A stretch of DNA of 64,000 bases from Methylophilaceae bacterium (GTDB taxonomy: Bacteria; Pseudomonadota; Gammaproteobacteria; Burkholderiales; Methylophilaceae). Where the stretch lies: positions 33,676-97,675 of the forward strand of contig CANCPF010000004.1 in NCBI GenBank assembly GCA_947379975.1. Direction: 5' to 3'. A program made the position numbers and the translations under genes. The notes beneath the pieces were generated by a model. That model saw only the letters and a program-made list of their open reading frames with translations. It did no database searches and was not told the DNA's origin. This document shows, piece by piece, positions 27,756 through 37,319 of the stretch (the stretch's first letter is position 1; each line of letters opens with the position of its first letter).

Positions 27756-28856
27756 TTAATCGTTAAGTTCACAAGCATACGGCTTTGCGTCTATCAAAGG
27801 TGTTTCACCCAACATCAAAGCCACTACCAATTTAGCGCTAGCTGGTGCCATCGTTAAGCCATACCTAAAATGACCAGTATTCAGGTAAAGATTTTCAATA
27901 GAGGGGTGCGCGCCTATCGTTGGTAAATTCTCAGGTGTGCCTGGGCGCAAACCGCTCCAATGCTTGATGATAGGCTGGTCTTTTAATGATGGCATAATGG
28001 CTTCGGCTTTTGCGCTAATTTCTTCTCGAACAGCGTCTGTTACGCTGGCGTCAAAACCTACGTCTTCTAAAGTGCTACCAGCCAATAAATAGCCATCGCG
28101 GCGCGGTATCATGTAAAAACCTTCTCTGTACACAATTTGCTCTAAATTCTTTTGTGGTTTATATAGCAAAATCTGACCACGCATCGGTTTAATATTCAAT
28201 TTTGCGCTAGTGTCTTTTAGCAAATCAAAACTCCATGCACCAGAGGTGACGACAAACTGATCTGCACTTAATTTATCACCATTTGTTGTTTGCCACTCGT
28301 TTAACACATCGGTTTGTTGCAATGGCATAAGTTGCGTATTTTCCAGCATGCTGACGTTGTTTTGTTCTAGCCATTTACGCATGGCTTGCATTAGGTAAGG
28401 CGGGCGAATTTGGCAAATGCTAGGAAGCCACAGCGCGTCTTCGCCACTTAAAGATTGCACGCCAAAGGCTGAGGCTTTTACTGCTTGAATTGGCACTTGA
28501 TTAGACGTACACCAATGTTGAGCGGCTTGTAAGTCAAAATTAGGAAGTAGTAAAAAACCTGATTGCTCAAAATTGGCATCCACGCCCGTTTCGCGTTGTA
28601 AGCGTTCGCTCAGCACGCGGTAGGCGTTTGCAGCAGTGTTAGTGAGTGCGTTAACTTGTTCTGAATACATCCAAGGTAATAATGGAAGTATAATGCCACC
28701 ACCGGCCCAAGAAGATTCGCCAGAAGTTTGGCTAGCAATCTGGTTGCGCTCGACGATGGTGACGCGGCAACCACGACCAACTAACTCCATTGCGGTCATG
28801 CAGCCAACAATGCCGCCGCCAATAATCATTACGTGGTGTTTCATTTGGATCTTCAT
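27756..28856 (-). CDS. thiO: glycine oxidase ThiO (FAD-dependent)
   Basis: A DAO-family flavoenzyme of 366 aa that oxidises glycine to the imine used for the thiazole ring of thiamine. The Rossmann motif MIIGGGIVGCMTAMEL near 10-25 is followed by a Glu at the end of beta-2 (VTIVERNQIASQTSGESS). Further motifs are MRGQILLY, FYMIPRRDGYLLAGSTLEDVG, and a C-terminal SGLRPGTPENLPTIGAHP with LYLNTGHFRYGLTMAPASA. No thiG or thiS gene adjoins it here, so another D- or N-methyl amino acid oxidase activity cannot be excluded. The Kef-type gene lies just upstream. Confidence 0.88.
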   Translation of the reverse strand: MKIQMKHHVMIIGGGIVGCMTAMELVGRGCRVTIVERNQIASQTSGESSWAGGGIILPLLPWMYSEQVNALTNTAANAYRVLSERLQRETGVDANFEQSGFLLLPNFDLQAAQHWCTSNQVPIQAVKASAFGVQSLSGEDALWLPSICQIRPPYLMQAMRKWLEQNNVSMLENTQLMPLQQTDVLNEWQTTNGDKLSADQFVVTSGAWSFDLLKDTSAKLNIKPMRGQILLYKPQKNLEQIVYREGFYMIPRRDGYLLAGSTLEDVGFDASVTDAVREEISAKAEAIMPSLKDQPIIKHWSGLRPGTPENLPTIGAHPSIENLYLNTGHFRYGLTMAPASAKLVVALMLGETPLIDAKPYACELND

Positions 28857-28908
28857 TTGGACTTTTAGATTAGATTTTAAAACTAATTATTCAGCTTGCA
28901 CTTGCCAC

Positions 28909-30894
28909 TTATTTAAGCGCCACTCGACCTATCAATAAGGCATTTTGCGCATTGGTTAAGCCGGTGGGATGTCCAAGTAACACAATGACATCTCCTTCCG
29001 CTAATAGGCTTTCAACAGTAGGTTCCGCGCCTATGAAATTAGGTCTGCGTATAGATTTAACTTCTACCGCAAAGTTTTCTAAATGCATGCCAGCCAAAGA
29101 TCGGCCAATAGCAAAACTACCGGCTGAGATAATCACCGAATGTAGCCGTACTTGTTGTTTTTCTGGATCTTCGTCTTCAGCATCTGAAATACCGTGGAAG
29201 TAACCCCTAAACAATTTATAGCGCTGTTCGCGGAAAATACGGATGCGTTTGACGACACGATTAAGTGGCACGCCTAGCAACATAAGCGCGTGTGAAGCTA
29301 GCATTAAACTACCTTCTAAAATTTCAGGCACTACTTCAGTTGCGCCGGCGGCACGCAACGCTTCCATATTAGTATCGTCCACCGTGCGCACTATGACTGG
29401 CAATTGCGGATAGTTTTCTTGCACAATATGCAATATCTTCATGGCAGCGCGGTTGTCGGCATAACTGATGACCAACGCTTTAGCACGTGCGCCGCCTGCG
29501 GCTTCTAGCACTACGCGACGTGCGGCATCGCCAAACATGACGTTTTCACCGGCAGTGGCAGCTTCTAGAACCCTTGACGGATCAATATCTAGCGCAACAA
29601 AAGGGATGTTCTCTTCTTTTAAAAACCGCCCTAAATACTGGCCGCTACGCCCATAGCCACAAATGATCACGTGGTTATGAAAATGCTTGCCAACATCGTC
29701 TATGTCTTGAACCACTTGGCCACTATTGCGGCTGTAGCTACGCACCAAGCGCCTTGCGATACGACCATTGTATTGAATAAGAAAAGGTGCAACGACCATG
29801 GAAAGTAATGCGGCCGCAAGAATGAGTTGCAGCGCTGGGCCACTAACGAGTTTTTGTTCTACGCCTAGTGCCAAAATAACAAAACTAAATTCACCTGCTT
29901 GCGCCAAAATCAAACCAGTGCGAATGGCCACGCCAGTTTCGTATTTGACGAACCTCACTACTAAAGCGACGACAGCCGCTTTAAATAAAACGAATCCGAC
30001 TAAAATCAACAACACTAAACCGATGTTATGGAAAATTTCGCCTATGTTTAATAGCATGCCTACGCTAATGAAAAACAAGCCCAGCAAAATATCGCGAAAC
30101 GGTGAAATGTCGGATTCCACTTGGTAACGAAATTTCGTTTCAGAAATCAACATGCCTGCGATAAAAGCGCCTAGCGCATAAGACAAACCTGCTAATTTGG
30201 TTGCGTAGGCTAATAGTAAAGTCACCATTAGTACGTTCATCACAAATAGCTCACGCGAGCGCTGGCCAGCGACTAAATTGAACCACGGGTTAATAATCCA
30301 TTTGCCGATAGTAAACAGGAATAACAACATGGCGGCGGCCTTTAATAAGGCCAAACCCAATACGCTGCTTAAGTTAGCATCGGCCACACCTAGCGCTGGA
30401 ATTAGCACCAAAATCGGCACCACGGCGATATCTTGAAATAGTAATACACCTATGCTCAGGCGGCCATGACGTGAGTTTAAATCAACCCGTTCAGCCAAAA
30501 TTTTAGACACAATAGCCGTAGAAGACATAGTTAGAGCAGAGCCAATAACAAATGCCGCGGGCCAATCTAAGCCGGCAAGTTTAGCAATGCCCATTGCCGC
30601 TGAAAGTGTAATAAGTACCTGCGCCCCACCCAAGCCCAACACTTTTTTGCGCATGGCGTAGAGTTGTGGCAAGCTAAACTCGAGTCCAATACTAAACATT
30701 AAAAATACGATACCGAATTCGGCAAATTCACGCGTTGCATTGGTGTCGGGTAATAAGCCAAAGGTATGTGGTCCTAAAGCCAAGCCAACCAGAAAGTATG
30801 CCAACATGGCAGGTAACTGCAATGCGCGAAAAAGTGCCACTGCCAGCACTGAGCTAATCAGTAGAATTAGAATTAAAGGTAGTGTTTCGAACAT
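28909..30894 (-). CDS. Kef-type CPA2 cation:proton antiporter with TrkA-N and TrkA-C domains
   Basis: An inner-membrane protein of 661 aa. Residues ~1-385 form the CPA2 transporter domain with about 12 helices (AYFLVGLALGPHTFGLL; FGIVFLMFSIGLEFSLPQL; GSALTMSSTAIVSKIL; LLFQDIAVVPILVL). A linker leads to a TrkA-N/RCK nucleotide-binding domain (~410-530, VIICGYGRSGQYLGRFLKEE), then a TrkA-C domain (~580-655). KefB, KefC and YbaL share this layout. Glutathione-gated K+ efflux is possible, but the sequence does not settle ligand or ion. No KefG/KefF partner gene is visible. It is upstream of thiO on the same strand. Confidence 0.88.
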   Translation of the reverse strand: MFETLPLILILLISSVLAVALFRALQLPAMLAYFLVGLALGPHTFGLLPDTNATREFAEFGIVFLMFSIGLEFSLPQLYAMRKKVLGLGGAQVLITLSAAMGIAKLAGLDWPAAFVIGSALTMSSTAIVSKILAERVDLNSRHGRLSIGVLLFQDIAVVPILVLIPALGVADANLSSVLGLALLKAAAMLLFLFTIGKWIINPWFNLVAGQRSRELFVMNVLMVTLLLAYATKLAGLSYALGAFIAGMLISETKFRYQVESDISPFRDILLGLFFISVGMLLNIGEIFHNIGLVLLILVGFVLFKAAVVALVVRFVKYETGVAIRTGLILAQAGEFSFVILALGVEQKLVSGPALQLILAAALLSMVVAPFLIQYNGRIARRLVRSYSRNSGQVVQDIDDVGKHFHNHVIICGYGRSGQYLGRFLKEENIPFVALDIDPSRVLEAATAGENVMFGDAARRVVLEAAGGARAKALVISYADNRAAMKILHIVQENYPQLPVIVRTVDDTNMEALRAAGATEVVPEILEGSLMLASHALMLLGVPLNRVVKRIRIFREQRYKLFRGYFHGISDAEDEDPEKQQVRLHSVIISAGSFAIGRSLAGMHLENFAVEVKSIRRPNFIGAEPTVESLLAEGDVIVLLGHPTGLTNAQNALLIGRVALK

Positions 30895-31222
30895 GCTCTT
30901 CTAAATTAGATGTAAATTTTTATTGTTGCTTATTGTTTCACATCTATCGACGATATGACAAAAAATATAAAAATTAGACCGCGGGCACATGATATGTCTG
31001 TTGCAGTTGCAACTAAAAAAGCCGTGTGAAAGATAAAAATAAACTTATTGGGCAAAATTAATCGGCAAATTAACAGCAAAAATTGTGCCTAGATTTGAAT
31101 TTTTGTTAAAAATTAGCTAATTAGTAGTCGATTAGGTCTTTATAAGTGAGACATTCCCTTTTATACTTAGCTAATAGTACTTTTAATTTTTGTGAATTTC
31201 TAAAATATCATGTCATCACACC
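30895..31222. other. 328-bp divergent promoter region, no gene seen
   Basis: This separates the minus-strand Kef-type gene from kdsD on the plus strand. A -10-like TATACT lies at 31162-31167, 55 bp before kdsD, with a poor -35 (TCTTTA region). A small hairpin GTTGC-AGTT-GCAAC lies at 31000-31013, next to a run of A residues. I see no RNA gene or convincing small ORF. Confidence 0.4.
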
Positions 31223-32227
31223 ATGTCTTCAGCCGTTAGCGCCAGCCAGCCAGTATCAGTCAAGCAGCCTACATTAGTGTTGGCGCGTGATATATTGTTG
31301 CTTGAAGCCAATGAAATTAAGGCGCTAGCTTCTAGACTGAATGGTCAATTTACTGATGCAGTTGCGATGATTTTGCAATGCAAAGGTCGCGTTGTCGTAA
31401 GCGGTATGGGTAAATCCGGCCACATAGGCGGCAAAATTGCCTCAACACTTGCCAGTACTGGCACGCCAGCATTCTTTATGCATCCAGCTGAGGCGAGCCA
31501 TGGTGACTTGGGTATGATTGCCGCTGGTGATATTGTGATTGCACTTTCTAACTCTGGCGAAAGTGATGAGATTTTAGCTATCGTCACTCCCCTAAAACGC
31601 TTAGGTGCAAGCATTATTGCGATTACTGGCAATGACACTTCAACCTTAGCGAAAGCCGCTGACATTCATCTTAGCGCACATGTAGAAAAAGAAGCTTGTC
31701 CATTAGGTTTGGCACCTACGTCAAGCACTACGGTAGCCCTGGCGCTGGGTGATGCGCTGGCTTTATGTGTGTTAGATCAGCGTGAATTTACCGCAGAAGA
31801 CTTCGCTCGTTCACACCCTGGTGGTAGTCTTGGACGCCGCTTACTTATCAATGTGAGTGATTTGATGCGCACTGGTGAGCGTATTCCACAGGTGCTTTCT
31901 GATGCAACGCTACAACAAGGTTTGCTGGAAATGTCTCGTAAGGGATTAGGTTTAACGGCTATTGTTGATGCAAATAATGCACCTATGGGTATTTTTACCG
32001 ATGGCGACTTGCGTCGAGCCTTTGAGCAAAATGTGAATGTAGCTACTGCTAGTATCGCAGATGTGATGCATGCCAACGCTTTTACCATTCATCAGGACAA
32101 ATTGGCGATTGAGGCAGTTGAGCTCATGGAGCAGCATAAAATCAACGCTTTGTTAGTCACGAATGATGCTGGAATCTTAGTCGGCGCCTTAAATATGCAT
32201 GATCTTTTATTAGCAAAAGTGGTTTAA
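31223..32227 (+). CDS. kdsD: arabinose-5-phosphate isomerase
   Basis: Interconverts ribulose-5-P and arabinose-5-P, the first step towards Kdo in LPS. The cytosolic protein has 334 aa. The SIS domain (~40-185) carries VSGMGKSGHIGGKIASTLAS, HPAEASHGDLGM and ALSNSGESDEI; the catalytic region includes KEACPLGLAPTSSTT. A linker with SHPGGSLGRRLL leads to two CBS domains (~215-334, DLMRTGERIPQV; VMHANAFTIHQDKLAIEAVELM). This KpsF/GutQ layout plus its place before kdsC and lptCAB supports the kdsD assignment. kdsC starts 7 bp after it. Confidence 0.95.
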   Translation: MSSAVSASQPVSVKQPTLVLARDILLLEANEIKALASRLNGQFTDAVAMILQCKGRVVVSGMGKSGHIGGKIASTLASTGTPAFFMHPAEASHGDLGMIAAGDIVIALSNSGESDEILAIVTPLKRLGASIIAITGNDTSTLAKAADIHLSAHVEKEACPLGLAPTSSTTVALALGDALALCVLDQREFTAEDFARSHPGGSLGRRLLINVSDLMRTGERIPQVLSDATLQQGLLEMSRKGLGLTAIVDANNAPMGIFTDGDLRRAFEQNVNVATASIADVMHANAFTIHQDKLAIEAVELMEQHKINALLVTNDAGILVGALNMHDLLLAKVV

Positions 32228-32233
32228 ACGTAT

Positions 32234-32806
32234 ATGGCGAACTTAGAATTGAGTACACAGTTAACAATCGAGCTCAAAGAGCGCTTCAAAAATATTAAAT
32301 TGCTAGTGTTGGATGTTGATGGCGTAATGACTGACGGTGGCTTGACCATAGGCGATGATGGGCTGGAATATAAGACGTTTCATGCACATGATGGTTTAGG
32401 TATGAAATTATTGAAAGCCACCGGCGTTGAATTAGCGATTATCACTGGTCGTACATCAAACATCGTCAAACAACGTGCTGAAAGTACTGGGGTTGCTCAT
32501 TTTTACCAAGGTGCTGCAGATAAATTAGTAGCATTTAATGATTTGATGGCAAAAAGCGGATTAAAGGCCAGTCAGTGTGCTTTTATGGGCGATGATGTGG
32601 TCGACTTGCCACCTATGCTTAAATGCGGACTAGCGCTGGCAGTGCCAGATTCTCCAGCCTTAGTGCTGAAGCACGCGCATTATGTCACCAATAAAGCCGG
32701 TGGCCATGGTGCTGTGCGTGAAGTTTGTGAGTTGATTATGCAAGCACAAGGCACATTTGCTGGACAAATGGCACAGTTTTTAACGCAGGCTAGTATTTCT
32801 AATTAA
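32234..32806 (+). CDS. kdsC: Kdo-8-phosphate phosphatase
   Basis: A HAD-superfamily phosphatase of 190 aa (C0 type, no cap domain, tetrameric in homologues) that releases Kdo for LPS. HAD motif I is LVLDVDGVMTDGG near 26-38, motif II is AIITGRTS, and motif III with the Mg-binding pair is CAFMGDDVVDLP. The basic and glycine-rich C-terminal NKAGGHGAVREVCE tail closes the neighbouring active site in family members. It is 7 bp downstream of kdsD and clearly in the same operon, and lptC follows after 85 bp. Confidence 0.95.
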   Translation: MANLELSTQLTIELKERFKNIKLLVLDVDGVMTDGGLTIGDDGLEYKTFHAHDGLGMKLLKATGVELAIITGRTSNIVKQRAESTGVAHFYQGAADKLVAFNDLMAKSGLKASQCAFMGDDVVDLPPMLKCGLALAVPDSPALVLKHAHYVTNKAGGHGAVREVCELIMQAQGTFAGQMAQFLTQASISN

Positions 32807-32891
32807 ACATGCAGCAAGTTAAAGTTATCATAAAATCACTTGATGGCATGCGTTTTGTCCAAAGTAATCATATTATATTGCGACACTCAAA

Positions 32892-33650
32892 ATGAGGGTT
32901 GTTAACCGGCCTGCGATTTTATTTCCACTGGTTTTGTTGGCGATGCTGGCGTTGCTGACCTTTTGGATCAATAAGGTCGTGCAACCGATAGTGCCAAAGC
33001 TGGACGGCAGCGGGCGCCATGACCCTGATTATATGATGAGCAACTTTGTGACGACGCAGACTGATATTAACGGCGCTTTGCGTTACAAATTAGCCGCTAC
33101 TGAAATGAAACATTTTCCTGATGATGACACGACCGAACTATTGCGACCACGTTATACGCAGTTTGCCATCGATAAGCCTTACACTCAGGTTGAGGGATTG
33201 CGCGGTTATATGTCTAGTAATGGCGACAAAGTTGAGCTGTTTGATAATGTAAAAGTAACCCGCCAAGCATTTGCCGGCAAAGGTGAAATGACGGTTGAGA
33301 CTAGCTACCTCAGTATTTTACCTAATACTGAAATAGTGAGCACGGACAGGCCGGTAGTTATTCGGCAGGCGCCAAAAACCATCATTCACGCTACTGGCAT
33401 GTTGTATGAGAAGAAAAAAAATACCGTGTCTTTACTACATAAAGTGCGCGCGCATTATGAGCGACCTAATGTGAGGGTGAGTGCGATAAAATCTAGCCTC
33501 GTTCAATCTAAATATAATGAAGCGACTAAGGCAGTTGTGAATAAAGGTCAAGGTAGTGAAAAAAAATCTAAGTTACAGCAATCTAAGTTACAGCAATCTA
33601 AGCCACAACAATCTACCAGCCATGCGCGAATTCGGAGACGCTATGAGTAA
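32892..33650 (+). CDS. lptC: LPS-transport protein LptC
   Basis: A bitopic inner-membrane protein of 252 aa whose periplasmic beta-jellyroll passes LPS from LptB2FG to LptA. One N-terminal helix (ILFPLVLLAMLALLTFWINKV, ~9-29) is followed by the LptC domain with DPDYMMSNFVTTQTDINGALRYKLAA and EMTVETSYLSILPNTEIVSTDRPV. The C-terminus beyond about residue 215 is an unusual low-complexity tail made by a 15-bp tandem repeat encoding SKLQQ units. The family usually ends near 190-210. The last 8 bp overlap lptA. Confidence 0.92.
   Translation: MRVVNRPAILFPLVLLAMLALLTFWINKVVQPIVPKLDGSGRHDPDYMMSNFVTTQTDINGALRYKLAATEMKHFPDDDTTELLRPRYTQFAIDKPYTQVEGLRGYMSSNGDKVELFDNVKVTRQAFAGKGEMTVETSYLSILPNTEIVSTDRPVVIRQAPKTIIHATGMLYEKKKNTVSLLHKVRAHYERPNVRVSAIKSSLVQSKYNEATKAVVNKGQGSEKKSKLQQSKLQQSKPQQSTSHARIRRRYE
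33567..33611 (+). repeat. three 15-bp tandem repeats in the 3' end of lptC
   Basis: The unit TCTAAGTTACAGCAA occurs twice exactly (33567-33581, 33582-33596) and once with two changes (33597-33611). It encodes SKLQQ, SKLQQ, SKPQQ in frame with lptC. Its length is a multiple of three, so copy-number slippage would lengthen or shorten the LptC tail without a frameshift. Confidence 0.9.
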
Positions 33651-34272
33651 TTACCCTACAACAAGGCTTGAGATATGCTCAAGATTTACATCCACAATAC
33701 GTTTTACTTTACTGAGCTTGGTCTTGCTTGGTTCGGCATTATTTGGTTTTACTAATACTGCCTTGGCAGAGTCAGCGGATCGCGATAAGCCGATTGATTT
33801 GGAAGCAGACTCGGTCAAGGTGGATGATGCCAAGCAAATTAGTACTTACTCTGGCAATGTGATTTTAACGCAAGGCACTCTAGTCATTCGTGCTGACAAG
33901 TTAATTGTACGTGAGGATAAAGAGGGGTTTCAGCATAGCACTTCGCTGGGTAATCCAACGACATTTAAGCAAAAGCGTGAAGCTAAAAATGAATATATGG
34001 AAGGCAGCGCACAGCGCATAGAATATGATGGCCGTATGGATAAAGTACAGCTTTATACCAAGGCCTGGGTCAAACGTGGTGAAGACATTGTGCATGGTGA
34101 TTATATTATGTATGACGCTAATGCAGAATATGCAGAAGTGATCGGTGGCACTAAATCTACCGACGGTAGCAATTCAAGTGGTCGAGTGCGGGCTATTATT
34201 CAACCAAAAAACAAAAAACCACCTGAGCCAGATTCGAATAAACCAAATACCACTAAACCGGTAGCGAGTTAA
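33643..34272 (+). CDS. lptA: periplasmic LPS-bridge protein LptA
   Basis: The OstA-like beta-jellyroll protein (209 aa) that links LptC to LptD across the periplasm. The start at 33643 is chosen because GGAG lies at a good distance before it and a signal peptide follows (helix TLLSLVLLGSALFGF, cleavage near ALAES). A longer frame from 33556 only adds translated lptC repeat sequence. The OstA domain includes KPIDLEADSVKVDDAKQIST, YSGNVILTQGTLVIRADKL and MEGSAQRIEYDGRMDKVQLY. A Lys/Pro/Asn-rich tail ends the protein. It overlaps lptC by 8 bp, and lptB follows after 54 bp. Confidence 0.93.
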   Translation: MSNYPTTRLEICSRFTSTIRFTLLSLVLLGSALFGFTNTALAESADRDKPIDLEADSVKVDDAKQISTYSGNVILTQGTLVIRADKLIVREDKEGFQHSTSLGNPTTFKQKREAKNEYMEGSAQRIEYDGRMDKVQLYTKAWVKRGEDIVHGDYIMYDANAEYAEVIGGTKSTDGSNSSGRVRAIIQPKNKKPPEPDSNKPNTTKPVAS

Positions 34273-34326
34273 AGTGCTCATTATGACGTTTACAAAATCA
34301 TCATTAGCAATTAAGAATTAGGCATT

Positions 34327-35049
34327 ATGAGCGAACTTATTGTAGAAAATTTACGAAAATCGTACAAAGCCCGCACGGTTGTACAGGATATTTCTTTAAA
34401 CATCCGCAGTGGTGAAGTTGTAGGCTTATTAGGTCCAAATGGTGCTGGGAAAACTACTAGTTTTTACATGATGGTAGGTTTGGTGCCGCTAGATGCTGGC
34501 CGGATTCTACTCGACGGTAAAGATTTGAGCCGTATGCCAATTCATCTGCGCGCCAGAATGGGTTTGTCTTACTTGCCGCAAGAGCCGTCTATATTTCGTA
34601 AGCTGACTGTCAGTGAAAATATCCTTGCAGTGCTACAACTACAAGATCTGCCTGAAGCCGAAATGGAAGAAAAGCTAGAGTCCTTACTAGAAGAATTGCA
34701 TATCACGCATATTCGCGATAATGCGGCCATTAGCTTGTCTGGCGGTGAGCGTCGCCGCGTTGAAATCGCTCGTTGCTTAGCGACTAATCCTAGCTTTATT
34801 TTGTTAGATGAGCCGTTTGCAGGCATTGACCCAATCGCCGTGATTGATATTCAAAAAATCATTCACTTTTTAACTGCACGAAATATCGGCGTGTTGATTA
34901 CCGACCACAATGTGCGTGAAACCCTGGGTATTTGTGATCGCGCTTACATTGTTAATCAAGGTCATGTTTTTGCTTCGGGTATTCCGAGTGAGATTGTAGA
35001 AAATGAAAGTGTAAGAGAAGTTTATTTAGGCAAAAATTTCCGTCTATGA
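34327..35049 (+). CDS. lptB: LPS-export ABC transporter ATPase LptB
   Basis: A cytosolic ATPase subunit of 240 aa that powers LPS extraction with LptF and LptG (not in this window). Walker A is [16 protein letters not shown], the Q-loop is [16 protein letters not shown], the signature is [15 protein letters not shown], Walker B is [13 protein letters not shown], and the H-loop is [11 protein letters not shown], all matching LptB closely. Its stop codon overlaps the rpoN start as ATGA, an arrangement conserved in many proteobacteria that couples LPS transport genes to sigma-54. Confidence 0.97.
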   Translation: MSELIVENLRKSYKARTVVQDISLNIRSGEVVGLLGPNGAGKTTSFYMMVGLVPLDAGRILLDGKDLSRMPIHLRARMGLSYLPQEPSIFRKLTVSENILAVLQLQDLPEAEMEEKLESLLEELHITHIRDNAAISLSGGERRRVEIARCLATNPSFILLDEPFAGIDPIAVIDIQKIIHFLTARNIGVLITDHNVRETLGICDRAYIVNQGHVFASGIPSEIVENESVREVYLGKNFRL

Positions 35050-36743
35050 AGCAAGGTTTTCAACTTAAATTTTCGCAGAATTTATCACTTACGCCGCAAT
35101 TGCAACAAGCCATAAGGTTGCTGCAACTGTCTACATTAGAGCTAAATCAAGAAATTGAAATGTTAATGCAAGCCAATCCTCTGCTAGAAAGAGGTGATGC
35201 TAGTGAAGATGAATATGGTAATGCCACAGACAACAGCGCAGATGAAATTACATTAAACACCAGTAGTGAAGGTTCTCAAGCCAATAATACCGAATCTACG
35301 CAAGACTACGATCAGGAAGGTGTGCAACACAATGCATCTAATGAAGAGGCTTATGATGCGGAATTTTCTGAGCACAGCACGGAAGCCTCGCAAGGTGATT
35401 TGAATCAGAGTGATCTGAGTCACGGAGATGAGAGCTCAAATGAATTAAATTACACTGAAGTAAGTAAAAGTGAAGTGAGTCAAAATGAGTCGAATTCTGC
35501 AGAATCAATGGCGACAGAATCGAACCAGAAAGATGAGGCAGCTGAATTTCAAGTGGAATTTAATGACGAATTCGATGAGTTTTCTAACGGCAGTCGTTGG
35601 GATGAAAATAGTACGCCATCGGATGATGACAGTGACTTCAGGCAGCAGGAAACATTGCAAATCAGCTTGCGCGAGCATTTACTCTCGCAACTAAAATTAA
35701 TGCCTTTATCAGCGCGTGACCAGTCGCTTGCTTTGCTATTGGTTGATAGCATTAACGACGATGGTTATTTAGTCGAATCGCTAGAAGACATTATACAAGA
35801 AATGCCGCTAGAGCTCGAAATCGACCTGCTAGAAATACAAACTGCCTTGCACCTTATTCAGCATTTAGATCCTATAGGAGTAGGGGCTAGAAGCTTAAGT
35901 GAGTGCTTGCTATTGCAACTAGAGGTGCTCCCAAAAACGACACCACATTTAACGTTGGCTAAACGCATGGCTCAGCATCATTTGCCTGCGCTCGGTGCTC
36001 GCGACTTTGTGAAGTTACGTAAAGAATTAGCTTGCGATGAAATGACCCTGAAAAACGTACAGCAAATCATTACTAGTTTGAATCCAAGGCCAGGTAGTGC
36101 ATTTAGCATCATAGGGTCTGAGCATTTTATTCAGCATGAAGTGATTGTCAAAAAAGTAAAAGGTATTTGGCTTGCCAGCCTCAATGACGTTGTCATTCCT
36201 AAACTTAAAATCAATCAGTTGTACGCCAGTATTTTGAAGCGTAATCGTGATAGTTCAAGTCAATATTTACAAAGCCAAATGCAAGAAGCTAAATGGATGA
36301 TTAAAAACATTCAACAACGTTTCTCAACCATTTTGCGTGTGTCACAAGCGATTACTGACCGCCAGAGAAACTTTTTTGAGTATGGAGAAGTGGCCATGCG
36401 GCCACTAGTGTTGCGCGAAATCGCCGATGAACTCGATTTGCACGAATCGACTATATCGCGTGTTACCACTAATAAATACATGCTGACACCACGCGGGATT
36501 TTTGAGCTCAAATACTTTTTTGGTAGTTCAGTAGCCACCGATACCGGCGGCACTTGTTCTGCTACCGCGATTAGGGCTTTAATCAAGCAGTTAGTGGAGC
36601 AGGAAAATCCCAAGAAACCTTATTCTGATAATCAGATTACTGAGCTGTTATCCAAACAAGGCATTGTGGTCGCGCGTCGCACCATTGCCAAATATCGTGA
36701 ATCGCTCAATATTGCACCGGCTAGCCTTAGGAAATCGCTGTAA
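35046..36743 (+). CDS. rpoN: RNA polymerase sigma-54 factor
   Basis: Alternative sigma factor of 565 aa that needs AAA+ activators. Region I ([20 protein letters not shown], ~1-48) is glutamine- and leucine-rich as expected. Region II is very long here: residues ~49-205 are acidic and rich in Ser, Asn, Glu and Asp, which explains why the protein is about 90 residues longer than E. coli RpoN. The core-binding and HTH regions are intact ([20 protein letters not shown]), and the RpoN box [10 protein letters not shown] is complete near the end. It is translationally coupled to lptB. hpf follows after 190 bp. Confidence 0.97.
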   Translation: MKQGFQLKFSQNLSLTPQLQQAIRLLQLSTLELNQEIEMLMQANPLLERGDASEDEYGNATDNSADEITLNTSSEGSQANNTESTQDYDQEGVQHNASNEEAYDAEFSEHSTEASQGDLNQSDLSHGDESSNELNYTEVSKSEVSQNESNSAESMATESNQKDEAAEFQVEFNDEFDEFSNGSRWDENSTPSDDDSDFRQQETLQISLREHLLSQLKLMPLSARDQSLALLLVDSINDDGYLVESLEDIIQEMPLELEIDLLEIQTALHLIQHLDPIGVGARSLSECLLLQLEVLPKTTPHLTLAKRMAQHHLPALGARDFVKLRKELACDEMTLKNVQQIITSLNPRPGSAFSIIGSEHFIQHEVIVKKVKGIWLASLNDVVIPKLKINQLYASILKRNRDSSSQYLQSQMQEAKWMIKNIQQRFSTILRVSQAITDRQRNFFEYGEVAMRPLVLREIADELDLHESTISRVTTNKYMLTPRGIFELKYFFGSSVATDTGGTCSATAIRALIKQLVEQENPKKPYSDNQITELLSKQGIVVARRTIAKYRESLNIAPASLRKSL

Positions 36744-36873
36744 GTTATTTTTTCACTATAGCATCAAATTGCCTTGCAAAATGATGTCATAAAATTTCTT
36801 ATTTTGATTAGCACAGACGCGAATTAAAGTAGTAAACTGAAATTGTTCGAAAAGTTTTGAATCAACCTAAACG

Positions 36874-36889
36874 GCCAGGATGACTGGCT
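36874..36889. other. short palindrome sharing a 12-mer with the 22-kb structured element
   Basis: GCCAG-GATGA-CTGGC (36874-36888) forms a 5-bp hairpin upstream of hpf. The overlapping 12-mer GGATGACTGGCT (36878-36889) is the exact reverse complement of 22181-22192, the left arm of the three-way-junction element. It could be a degraded copy or chance. Confidence 0.3.
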
Positions 36890-36933
36890 TTAAGAAGTTC
36901 AGAATTTGAGAATACTATAAAAAGGAGCAAGTC

Positions 36934-37260
36934 ATGAATTTACAATTAACTGGCCATCATTTAGAAGTAACCCCTGCATTACGCGATTATGTTACAAGTA
37001 AATTAGTCCGAATTAGCAATCACTTTGATCATGTGATCGATGTCAAAGTGACCTTGAGTGTTGAAAAACTTGCCCAAAAGGTAGAAGCAACACTTCATGT
37101 TCCAGGTAATGATCTACATGCAGCCTGTGAAGATGACAATATGTACAGCGCTATTGATATGCTGACTGACAAGCTAGATCGCCAAGTGGTAAAACACAAA
37201 GAAAAAAATGCTGACCACCACAAAACAAATGGCGCAGTTAAGCATCAAGCTGTTGAGTAA
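36934..37260 (+). CDS. hpf: ribosome hibernation promoting factor
   Basis: A short-form HPF/YfiA protein of 108 aa that binds the 30S subunit and drives 100S dimer formation in stationary phase. It opens NLQLTGHHLEVTPALRDYVT and continues with the conserved KLVRISNHFDHVIDVKVTLSVEK and LHAACEDDNMYSAIDMLTDKLDRQVVKHKEK. The C-terminal dimerisation domain of long HPF is absent. A strong AAGGAG ribosome site precedes the ATG. It lies downstream of rpoN as in most proteobacteria. The ptsN gene that often follows is missing here; hprK follows directly. Confidence 0.95.
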   Translation: MNLQLTGHHLEVTPALRDYVTSKLVRISNHFDHVIDVKVTLSVEKLAQKVEATLHVPGNDLHAACEDDNMYSAIDMLTDKLDRQVVKHKEKNADHHKTNGAVKHQAVE

Positions 37261-37319
37261 ATTAGATTTAGAATTACGCTAATTTTATTGTTGTTTCAAT
37301 CACTATTTTTTAATCAATT

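Noticed and set aside
33556..33642. Upstream extension of lptA
   Set aside because: It reads the lptC tandem repeats in another frame; the GGAG site and signal peptide support the start at 33643.
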